Positions 12,113 through 22,103 of a DNA stretch of 64,000 bases are shown in pieces. Within the stretch, counting starts at the first letter, position 1. Each line of letters begins with the position of its first letter. The notes beneath the pieces are model-generated. The model had not been told where the DNA came from and ran no database searches. It saw nothing but the letters and a program-made list of their open reading frames with translations. The position numbers were made by a program, and so were the translations under genes. The stretch is from assembly GCA_021613335.1 (NCBI GenBank), contig JAJTWR010000308.1:234501-298500 (forward strand). Direction: 5' to 3'. The DNA is from Whitmania pigra. Its lineage: Eukaryota > Annelida > Clitellata > Hirudinida > Haemopidae.

Positions 12113-12632
12113 CTTTTAAACCCTGTTCTTATGTTGACTTCCCGCCACCAGTTCCGGAGGTCATAATTGAACAACCAGGCAGAATGAAGCACGTTAATTA
12201 CGTGAACTCAAATATTTCATTCACGCATTCAAACATAAACGCACATGAAATATATTCAACATAAACATTACCGTATTAAGTGAAGAGTTAAGAAAGATGT
12301 AGTAAAAAAGCGGTCATTGACCAGCAAATAAATACTACGATGAATTGTATGTCAAAAAGTTAGAATTAAGGAAGCGCAATTTGCATGTATTATTAACTTT
12401 AATCTCATGGATATTTTCTTCGACTTCTAATTTTTCTGCTTTGTTTGCTCCTTCAAAAACTCTAATAACTGGATATAACAAGTCCAACAAAAACTCCAGT
12501 CAAGAGCCGTCCAAATTTTAGGGACAATGTATGTTATATTTGCGTAATTTTTAATAATAAATAATAATATAAAACTTACATAATAGAGCTAATATATAAA
12601 TAAATAATAATAACATCACTAGCCATTCCTCA

Positions 12633-12701
12633 GTAGCCAAATGGTTAAGGCTTTCGCCTTTTGTGGTGCTCTGTTAGAAGTTCAAATTCTATCTGCTTGG
12701 A
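12633..12701 (+). other. tRNA-like sequence, unit 2
   Basis: Same A-box-like and B-box-like elements as at 6183-6250, identical or nearly so; duplicated with the unit. Confidence 0.4.
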
Positions 12702-13497
12702 GGACTTTCTTTACTAATAATAAATAATGAAAAGGTAATAATATTATAATTTAAATAAATCATCATAGAATAAATACAAACAAATAAAAGCCATAAAATA
12801 CATTTCCCATTAAATTTGTCCAATATGGCGAGATTAAATTAAAGAATAATTGGGACGTAAATAAGAGCATGAAATATTAATACAATACAAGGGTGTTTAA
12901 AAGTCTGCCATTTAAAAACGTGTCTCAAGAGTTTTTGTTTCACTTAAATCTAACAAGACTGTTTGGTTACTTTCGCTTTTAGCGCTTTCTGCTCTTTTAT
13001 TTTTAGTTATTTATTTTCAGTTAATTGCTGTTAAAAAACTTTAAAAGTTCGTTCACGTTGCCGATCTGTTACGTTTCTTAATTTAAGCAGTTCGTTTAGT
13101 AATGTTCTTTTGAGTTTTTTAATTACAAATCGGTTCATTTTATTCTCTTTTTGCTCACAATGCAAATAACAGGATGAATAAAAAATTAAAATACATTGGT
13201 TAAAATCAATTTTTAATTGAGTAATTTATTTATGTAATTTATGCAAGTTTATGTTTTTAAGTCGTTTAATGTTTGTCGTTAAAAAAACCCTAAGCCTCGA
13301 TTAGGGAATCAGTGGTGATCGTCATTCCTACCAACTCAGCATTAGGATGCTTTTTTTAGTCAAGTTAGATGACAATTATCATACTAAAAAGGTATTTCGT
13401 CCTTCAGAAATATTTTCTTTGTTATGATGTAAGCCCATATCTGCTTAGAGGTGCCCGATGGCTTAGCTTAAAGTGATAGTGGTAATATGAATTTTGT

Positions 13498-14290
13498 GGT
13501 GACCCGTCATAACAGACCCGTCAAAATAGTCCAGGACAAAATAGCTCCATCAAAACAGCCCTGACAGAACAGCCCCGTTAATACAGTCCAGTGACAAAAT
13601 AGCCCAGGACGAAAACATCCCATCAAAATGGCCCTGTCAAAATAGCCGCGTCGAAATAGCCCGGCGACAAAATAGCCCAGCTCAAAATAGCTCAGGACAA
13701 AATAGCCCTGATAATGTATTTAAAAAATTTTTTTTGTGAGTTGAATACATTAACCGATAACTGATTCCAAATTTAATTCGAAGTTAGTGGCTTGAATGCT
13801 TTTATGACCGTTTTGAGTTTAATTGGTATCACTGATACCGTATCAGGGAATTTCATTAAGTGGAAGATTTATCGTCTAAAATATTATTAGAATTCCGGCT
13901 ACTTCCACACTTTACAAGGACTTTTCTAGTTGGTATTTAATATAAATTATCCATTGACAAGCAACATGTGAATCTTCACAAAGAGTATTTACCAGACACT
14001 CATTAAGTCACGAAGGTTCCTTTGACCGTTTAATTTCTTTTGATCCTTCACCGAGTTCCCGTTGCAATGTGTACAATAAAGGGTTTGATTTGGAATTGGA
14101 ATTTAATCTATGTTATCGATTGACGTACAACATATTCGAGCCACACAAAGTGAATCACCTTATCGGACTCACCTTATCATCACGTCGTGTGGACAAGTAA
14201 CAAACCCATAATGAACCAATTTTATCGCTATTTTGACGGGGCTATTTCGTCCAGAGCTATTTTGACGCCTGGCTGTTATGACGGGGTGTC
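13498..14290 (+). mobile_element. 793-bp TIR element, second copy (unit 3)
   Basis: Nearly identical to 7047-7839 and flanked by the same GAATTTTGT pair (13489-13497, 14291-14299). It was therefore carried along by the unit duplication rather than inserted independently. Confidence 0.85.
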
Positions 14291-14754
14291 GAATTTTGTT
14301 GCAGGAGCATTCACACTTTCATCGGTTTAAGTATTCCTTCACTTGTGATTTCATCTGAAATTCATCGGAGGAGATTTTTGAAGGGCAAAATTTGATAATC
14401 ATCTAAATCGCCGCCTAGGAAGTTTATGTGAGTTGTTTTGATCGTCACCAAATGGAAGTTAGTTATGTAAAGGTAATCTAAGTCCGATTTAATGTTTTGG
14501 TTGTAATTAAAAGATGACGACGAAGAAGAGCAGTTTTATTAGTGTAGTCGTGCATGGTTAACATAGAATATTGTGCAAAAAGAGTAAATGTTATTGCATT
14601 TATCATTTTATTGCAATTGGTTAAAAATTTTATTGTATTGCATTTGTGACTCTGAATAAACTCATCACTTTGAAGTACGCTCTAGGCTTTAAATAGCACG
14701 TCGCGTTAATTTTCATGCGAGTTCTATTTCAGTTAACTGCTCTGTCTCTGACTT

Positions 14755-16744
14755 ATGGAAAAGATTTTAAACTGGTCGAAAGAGGATGTCAACAAGGTGT
14801 CCTTCTGGGCTGAATGCGCCTGCGAATTTCTCGTATCAACCATTCTAATTGCGGTGAGCTGAGGACATTGTGCATTTTCTTCATGGATTGCATTCTCTAT
14901 TTTTTTCCAGATGCTTGTGTTAGTCATGGTCTCTAACAACGATGAGCTATACAAACCGACCACCTTGCAATTTGGCTTCTTTGTGCTTGGCTTCGTTTTC
15001 ATGGCTCTCGAAGGATATGGTCCCATAGCTTGTCTCATGAACCCAATGATATCCTTCTGTCTCTTCCTGGCCGGAAGGATGTCTTTAGCACGTGGTTCGT
15101 TTTAGCATATTAATCTATATTTAATATAACGTATCGATTAAAATGATCAGATAAACTAATTTTAGAATTGCTATATCAAAACTTTACATATAATAGCCCT
15201 CATTTACATGGTACTCGAAGTCGCTGGATGTTCTGCAGGCGCGTGGCTAGGATACGGGTTAGAAGTAATCATTATAATACTAATAGTTATTATTCATTAC
15301 TAATTACGCTACTAATTATGTAATAAAATAGATAAAATAATACTTATTTTTCTTAAAAATAACCCTGATATGTATAACACAGTCCCGTATTTAATGGGGA
15401 AGGTTAAAAACCACTCGAAATATTAAAAAGGGCTTTTAATTGTAGATTTTATTGATTTATATAACATCATAAAATCATAAAAACGTAGAGCCATCTTTAT
15501 TTATTAGTGTTATTATTATTTTTTTAAAATTAAATTTGAGTTTGATTTTGAAAAATAAAAAATCACTCCTCCCGATATCATTTTCCGGCTATGGGCTTCG
15601 AAACACAATAACCTAAAAATTCCGACCGATTTTTTTGTCTTTGTGCAAACTCGAATTTTCTGTCTATGTTTTTTCGCATGTGTGAGATGACCTCATGAAA
15701 AAATAAGTAAATAAATAAATAAAAATTTTGCAGCCTGACCCCAGAATCGAAAAGAATGTTCCATGCCTTTTATCCCGCCGCGGATATTAGCTACGTACAG
15801 GCTGTGGCAATCGAAGCACTTTTTTCCTTCAATCTCATCTTCCTTGTACTCAGTTGCCATGGCAACGACGTGCCGAGGTCATTCCCTCACCTTCCCAACC
15901 TTGCATTGGCCTTTGCTCTCGCCATTGGATTATGGGCAGGAGTGAGTGATTTTATTTCACATAGCATAACACATTTTATTTGGAGTGCTTTAAGAAGAAT
16001 GATGTCTGCGTGATAAATCACTTTTTATTTTTTAATTAATACCCAAAATTTCGGTAGTCGTATTGTGAATGGCACCAATTTGAAATAAAATCTGAAAATA
16101 TTGTCCCCTCATCAAGCTTATTAATTAACGATTAAGATTTATTTGATTTATAAATTCTTTTTACATAAGCTATTTCAAACCATCTCAAATACTTTGTTAC
16201 AATTAATAAGAAATTAATTTATAAAATTGTTTGACATACCAATATGTTTTGGTGAGTCGCTCGATTTAACTAAATCTTTATGTGCAGGTTAGCAGCACAC
16301 TTTAACGAATCTATTTGATTAATTTTGTATTTACACGCATTGACAATTAATTAATCATGTAATAATTTACATAAGAACGTTAATTCCAGGGCACCCACAC
16401 TGGTGGCTACATGAATCCCATTATTTCCTTCGGGCCAGCCCAAATAGCTGGTGATTTCAATCATCACTGGGTAAGAATCACATAATTGTAATGATAATAT
16501 AATGTAATATAAAATTGGACACCTTTAGAATAAGTAGTAATTTCTGACTTAGACCAATGGATTTTATCGTTGATTAGTTTAGAATGTGTTAATCTAAGAT
16601 ATTCATGATAAGCAAATTCATCATATTTTTACTAGCTTGTAATATTATAATTATTTTAATCAGGTTTACTGGGTAGGTCCGTTTATAGGCGGTCCACTTG
16701 CCGTTCCAGTCTACAAGCTCTTAATCCTAGGAAAGACTTACTAA
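14755..16744 (+). CDS. aquaporin-like MIP channel, array copy 3 (C-terminally shortened)
   Basis: Six exons: 14755-14853, 14911-15094, 15197-15257, 15734-15941, 16390-16470, 16664-16744 (714 nt, 237 aa). Exons 1-4 are essentially identical to copy 2. In exon 5 Phe becomes Tyr just before the second box (GGYMNPIISFGPA). In exon 6 CGA becomes CTA (Arg to Leu) and a CAA codon has become TAA, so the protein stops ten residues early and loses the tail ending ETVTTMPK. All six membrane segments are kept, so the channel may still fold; the lost tail could carry trafficking signals. Downstream DNA still contains the former coding bases, so the change is recent. Confidence 0.86.
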
Positions 16745-17281
16745 CAGGAAACGGTCACTACTATGCCGAAATAAGATTGAGTATAGTTGCAATAATTTAT
16801 GCAGGGTTAGAGGTATGCAAGCTTTTTAATCACATCGCAATCTCCTTAATGAAATGAGTTGCATGCTTTGGAACAACTTTGAAGTGCTAACACAATTTGT
16901 TTATGTTTTTATTTTTGAACAAATTTAAAAGTGGAATGTTTCTATTGTTGTCATTTATATGAATACTACCGTTTTGCAAAAGTGTGACTATAATTGAATG
17001 AACATTTAGACAATTATTTGATAATATTGTGCTTTTCATACTAATTTTATTTCGCTGCGCTTTGCTAACGAATGCAATCATTAAAATAAAAACATGACAA
17101 ATGTTCAACATTAATTTATATCAATAAAATAAAGTTAATAAAAAAACTTCGAAAATCAAAAGGAAACTCTTCTGATTCCAGTGTAGAATTCTGTCATCAA
17201 TGTTTGTTTATGTTTTGTTTTTGATATTATGCAGGCAATATTATAATTATATTTTAAATATTATATTAATATTTTAAACAA

Positions 17282-20200
17282 TCACTTGAAACTCGAGGAA
17301 ACAAAATCTCCGCAGCTTTCTTTTGTCATGACAGATTCTCTAGCGCACAACTTCTTGCTTTTCATTCTTCTATTTTGAAACCAAACCTTCACCTGCTTTT
17401 CTGACAGTTTCAATAAGAAGGCCAGTTCCGACCTGAAGTTCAATAAATTAATGTTATTCATTTTATTAGACAATTCTTTAATAGATTGATAGTATTTATA
17501 GTGCCATCAGAGGTTCTTTCATACCCATGGCCAACTCCTTGATTGGATACCCCTAAATTGTTCATATGATAATATGATACTTTTAGCCTATTTCGACTAT
17601 CGGAAACCAAATTGCAGACCTTGTATTTTATGCTTTGGAAGTTAATTTGAAAAACATGACACACAAACTTTATTCAAATTAAATATATATGTAATGTATG
17701 TCAATACAAGCGCAAGAAATGTGACTTGGCCAACGCCAACCGCCTAATTGGACTACCCGGCTGGTTGCCCTAGGCCGTTGCATCCCATGCACCCCCCCTT
17801 TGAACCCCACAGAGTGGTTATTAGTAATCCTAGATGCTTTAATTAATGCTGAATTGTGACGTCCAAAGTCAAACAAGTTCTTTGAGCCTTTAATCAAGTA
17901 TTTTTATACTGGATCATTAATGCTGAGAGCAAAAAGTCAAATTCTCTAAAATTGATGTGTTGAAGCCTGTTGTGAAGTGCGAGAGCTTTATATTAATGTG
18001 CCCAACTTGGTATACTAAGCGTGCTTATATTAATCACTAAATTCGTTCAAGGTTCACATTCAGTGAGACAAAAATCCTAAATGTTGTGTATTAAAAATTA
18101 GATCGGCATTCACGTCTTCCTCCATATTTCAGTAACGACCACTGCAATATCAGCAACTGAGTCTAATTGCATATGTACCCCGACTTCTCCGAAATTAACG
18201 AAGGCTAACATCCGACTGGTATCTGGATTCACTGGGATGTATGCGGATTGTCCATTTACGCAACTAATACTTCCTCGGTAGAAGCTTGTTCCACCTCTTT
18301 GATAGGGAGATCATCACAACCCTCCTATTTGTGTTCCACTGACAATTCACCAACAACCTCTTTGTTCCCGTTATGACAAATGCTGGATTATCACTGACCT
18401 CTCGTACTTCTTTTAAAATCTCAAGCAACTTGAGAAACTGTTCGTCTCTTTGAGGACGATATTCCCCATTTTCTCTGACCAAGGTATGAATATTCAGAAA
18501 TATATTTTTTGACGTCATCTTTTAAACCCTGTTCTTATGTTGACTTCCCATCACCAGTTCCGGAGGTCATAATTGAACAACCAGGCAGAATGAAGCACGT
18601 TAATTACGCGAACTCAAATATTTCATTCACACATTCAAGCATAAACGAACATGAAATATTTTGAAAAGAGCGGTCATAGACCAGAAAATACATACTACGA
18701 TGAATGTCATAAGTCAGAATTAGGGAAGCGCAATTCGCATGTATTATTAACTTTAATCTCATGGATATTTTCTTCGACTTATAATTTTTTCTGCTTTGAT
18801 TGCTTTTTCAAAAAATCTCATAACTGGATATAACAAGTCCAACAGAAAATAAAGTAATAACATAAAACTTACATAATAGAGCTAACATATAAATAAATAA
18901 TAATAATAACATCACTAGCAATTCATCGGTAGCCATATGGTTAAGGCTTTCGCCTTTTCGCACTTTTGTGGTGCTCTGTTAGGAGTTCAAATTCTATCTG
19001 CTTGGACAACTTTCTTTACTAATAATAAATAATGAAAAGGTAATAATATTATAATTTAAATAAATCGTCATAGAATAAATACAAATAAATGAAAGCCATA
19101 AAATACATTTTCCATTAAATTTGTCAAATATGGCGAGATTAAATTAAAGAATAATTGGGACGTAAATAAGAGCATGAAATATTAATACAATACAAGGAGA
19201 TTCTAAGTGTTAAGTCTCGCTTCGTGCTTAAAGTTCGCTCACTTGAGAAATTATGATTGGAAAATGTTTAATATAACATGACGTGAAACAATAGTTACTT
19301 GAAAAATTGTAAGAAGATTAATATATGTTGATAAGGCACAAGAATGTTTTTAAAACTGATATTAAATCCAGGTGTAAATTGATAGACCCAAAATACAAGT
19401 GGTTGTGTAAATTCCAAGAAATAATCTTACACCAGGATCTAGATTCTAGAACAGCAATGGGCAAACTACGACCCGGCGGCCGTTTCAAGCCGGCCCGCGG
19501 AGCACTAGACAATTTATTCACCTCATGCTGTGTCTAGAATTTTTTGCGAGTTAAATAATATTGCAGAGTCCTTTAAATTATATTCGCGACAAGAATTGGC
19601 TGTGTGACTTTGCGTTTGCTGTTGACATTTTTGCTCACATGAATGAGATTAATGTCAAGCTACAGAGAAAAGACTTGTATGTGCACGACATGTATAGTAA
19701 TGTAAATGCCTTCAAAGCCAAGTTGACTTTTTTTTCTAGGCAAATTTCAAAGAAAATCTTCTCTCATTTTCCCACACTAGCTACACATGAAAAGACCATC
19801 CAAAATGGGAATAAATATAGCAAATCACTGAATGACCTGCATGAAGAATTCTGCCGTGGGTTTTCAGATTTTGAAAAAATTGAAAAGTCACTTCAGCTGG
19901 TGGCCTGTCCCTTGTCAGAAGACCCACAAACAGCCCCACAAGAAGTGCAATTGGAACTAATCGATCTTCTATCTGATGCAATCTTAAAGGAGAACTTCCG
20001 CTCTCTTCCATTAAAAAAGTTCTATGCCTCACTTAAAGATGACTGTTTTCCAAACCTCCGGGGGATGGCACAGAAGATTTTAGCCTTGTTTGGCTCGACC
20101 TACGTGTGTGAACAGACGTTTAGCGTCATAAAGATCAATAAATCCTATCACAGATCCCAGTTAACTGACCAACACCTCAGATCTATTCTGCGAATTGCTA

Positions 20201-21846
20201 CAACAAAGCTAACGCCTGACTTTGATTCCTTAACAAGAAAGGGAGACCAACAACACTGTCCCCACTAAAATTGAAGATACTATTTTATTAAAGAAATACA
20301 TTGAATAAAAGTTTTGTAAAATAACTCTTTTTATGCTTTTCTACCTTAAATTAATCTAAACATTTAATGTTACAAATATAAATTAAATTTATATTAATTC
20401 ACACATACACACCGTCCATCTACTCTTGGTCCGGCCCCCGGGTCCAATATATGAACCCGTTGCGGCCCTCGAGTCAAAAAGTTTGCCCACCCCTGTTCTA
20501 GAAGGTAATTCAAAGGTACCGGTTGCTTTCATCTAATTAAATTCGCTCGCTTAAAAATAATTACTGTAACCTGTAACCCTCCGTGAAGGTCCACAATTTG
20601 TGAAAATTAACTAAGATGTTAAAAAGTGTGCCATTTAAAAACGTGTCTCAAGAGTTTTTGTTTCACTTAAATCTAACAAGACTGTTTGGTTGCTTTCGAT
20701 ATTTAGTGCTTTCTGCTCTTTTATTTTCAGTTAATTGCTCTTAAATAACTTTAAAAGTTCGTTCATGATGCCGATCTGCTACGTTTCTTAATTTAAGCAG
20801 TTCGTTTAGTAATGTCCTTTTAAGTTTTTTAATTACAAATCGGTTCATTTTATTCTCTTTTTGGTCACAATACAAATAAAAGGATAAAAAAATTTTTAAT
20901 TGAGTAATTTATCTATGTAATTTATGTAAGTAACTATATTTATCTAATTTGTTTATGTTTTTAAGTCATTCAATGGTTGCAAAAACTTCACACAACCACC
21001 ACATAACCACCATATTCTAATTATTACAAATAATTAGCTAACATTCTCTATTTCACGTTTAAACAATTTTCCGAACATCTGCTTTTATTTGACAATTCAA
21101 TAGCTTTGTAAATAATAAGCTTTAGAGCATTTTAATACTTGCTGTAACTGACGTTAAATCTAACATGGAATGGAAATTATACTAAAATCACCTTCTAGAT
21201 TTGGAAACATATCCCTGCTGCCTGAATTCGTTTTCCAAAGTTAGGGTTTGTTGTCTACTGTATGGTTGGCGACGTTTTTTTCCTGAAGAAAAATATTAAT
21301 TTCTTGAGTTATCGAGCATAAAATTAATTTAAGCAACAATTCAAATTAAGCGTTAAATAGTCAAAAGTAGGAAACAATTTAACAGTTGTTATTCAAATAT
21401 TTATTTACTGAATTAGACAAATAGTTACTTGTCGAAGTTTCCGTCTCAAAATCTACTGGAGTTTCAAAGTTGTCCGGTGTGTAGGTGCTGTAATAAGAAT
21501 CGTGGCTTAAGTTTGAATTGGCACGATTGTATCCTCCATCCTCGTGACTCCATGTCGTGAGATCATTCTGCTTTTCCAGGGGAAAACTCGTAGCATCACT
21601 TGAATATTGGGAGCCCCAATTTCGATGGAAAGAACTTTTGGCTGTGGTTTCGATTTCCTGGAGTGCAACGTTTACAGAGTTTCCCGCTTCGAATAAAGTT
21701 GTCTGCTCAGCGAAGGGAGTTGCGTAGTTTTGTTGATTGTGCCAAATTTGGCTGGCACCGAATGCGCAGGAACAATAACGCGACAAATGGTTATCATAGA
21801 AACCATTTGGCACGTAACCGCGTGGTTTAGAACAATAATTTGACAT
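17282..21846 (-). CDS. posterior-class (Abd-B/Post) Hox gene with homeodomain split by an intron
   Basis: Three exons on the minus strand: 21846-21429, 21282-21192, 17432-17282 (660 nt, 219 aa). Exon 1 gives 139 residues rich in Ser, Thr, Tyr and Asn, as in Hox N-termini, and ends in phase 1 at A|GTAACT. Exon 2 (after TTCTTCAG) adds RKKRRQPYSRQQTLTLENEF and YVSKSRR, then a phase-2 donor AG|GTGATT. Exon 3 resumes at codon 31 with SELAFLLKLSEKQVKVWFQ and NRRMKSKKL. Homeodomain numbering is gap-free with L16, F20, W48, F49, N51 and R53 in place. The RKKR...PYS arm and YVSK helix 1-2 linker mark the Abd-B/Hox9-13 class; LENEF and LSEKQVKVW are reminiscent of lophotrochozoan Post genes, but which Post type I cannot say. 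The 3.76-kb second intron contains array unit 3's right half and the hAT element. Two further candidate terminal exons lie downstream (10996-10846 intact, 4479-4340 broken). Confidence 0.85.
18110..18518 (-). pseudogene. frameshifted copy of unknown ORF (unit 3)
   Basis: Starts with a true ATG (ATGACGTC on the minus strand), but shares with unit 1 the extra G that shifts the frame. It has a further substitution (Ser to Arg) beside it. It lies inside the second intron of the Hox gene. Confidence 0.5.
18928..19005 (+). other. tRNA-like sequence, unit 3 (longer variable region)
   Basis: Homologous to the tRNA-like sequences at 6183 and 12633, but with ten more bases (CGCACTTTTG region) between the boxes. 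A box GGTAGCCATATGGTTAAGG, B box AGTTCAAATTC. Confidence 0.4.
19452..20495 (+). mobile_element. hAT-family transposon, internally deleted
   Basis: Ends CAGCAATGGGCAAACTAC and, inverted, CAGGGGTGGGCAAACTTTTT are hAT-type terminal repeats. The element is bracketed by an 8-bp target duplication, TTCTAGAA (19444-19451 and 20496-20503), the size expected for hAT. GC-rich subterminal stretches (GGCGGCCGTTTCAAGCCGGC left, CCGGCCCCCGGGTCC right) follow the ends. At 1044 bp it is far shorter than an autonomous copy. It sits in a segment (19196-20620) missing from units 1 and 2 and inside the Hox intron. Confidence 0.9.
19561..20268 (+). pseudogene. hAT transposase, C-terminal part
   Basis: A 235-codon open frame. 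The last third is the hAT C-terminal dimerisation region: LPLKKFYASLKDDCFPNLRG, CEQTFSVIKINKSYHRSQL and LRSILRIATTKL, as seen in GTF2IRD2/ZBED-like hAT-derived proteins. The zinc-finger and the N-terminal half of the catalytic domain are missing, so it cannot be a complete transposase. No convincing ATG begins the homology; the first codon reads TTG after an AG that resembles a splice acceptor. AATAAA at about 20304 follows. Confidence 0.85.
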
Positions 21847-22055
21847 GGTGAAACCCTTCGAATATGCTTCTTACATTAATGAAACATTATGTTTTTCAAA
21901 ATAAATGTTATTTAAATGCCGATAAAACTTTAATAGTACTAAGAAACAAAATTAATTAAAATCTTCTGACATAAAGACCGGGAAAAATCCGACTGGAAGT
22001 CATCTCCTGGTAATAGTACCGATGCCTTAAATAGGCGAAGGTTTTTCTGCCGACG

Positions 22056-22103
22056 TTTATGGCACTCACAAAACTTTATGGTACTCCAACTACCGCCCCA
22101 TAA
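22056..22103. promoter_or_regulatory. cluster of TTTATGG-type sites upstream of the Hox gene
   Basis: TTTATGG at 22056-22062 and 22075-22081 and CCATAA at 22098-22103, 210-260 bases upstream of the Hox ATG (21846). TTTAT/TTTATGG is the sequence type bound by posterior Hox and Caudal homeodomains. Function is inference only. Confidence 0.3.

Larger units (their letters stand above)
6843..13293 (+). repeat. tandem array unit 2 (about 6.45 kb)
   Basis: Second direct repeat, offset about 6450 from unit 1 and 6451 from unit 3. Over its first 9 kb of comparison with unit 3 (6843-9830 against 13294-16280, and beyond) differences are very few. It contains the TIR element at 7047-7839, an intact aquaporin-like gene, an intact Hox terminal exon, and the only unbroken version of the unknown 135-codon minus-strand ORF. 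Confidence 0.92.
13294..20970 (+). repeat. tandem array unit 3 (about 7.7 kb)
   Basis: Third direct repeat. It is longer because about 1.4 kb, including a hAT element, interrupts it between about 19196 and 20620. Homology to the other units resumes at GCCATTTAAAAACGTGTCTC (about 20630) and ends near 20970, where the sequence becomes unique. Its aquaporin gene has lost its last ten codons and it carries the Hox terminal exon closest to the unique Hox exons. Confidence 0.88.

Noticed and set aside
10846..17473. Gsx/ParaHox assignment of the WFQNRRMK exon
   Set aside because: LSEKQVK alone resembles Gsx, but once joined to the upstream exon the RKKR-PYS arm and YVSK linker place it in the posterior Hox class.
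19325..19537. ORF crossing the left hAT end
   Set aside because: It runs across the target duplication and terminal repeat, so it is a chance frame.
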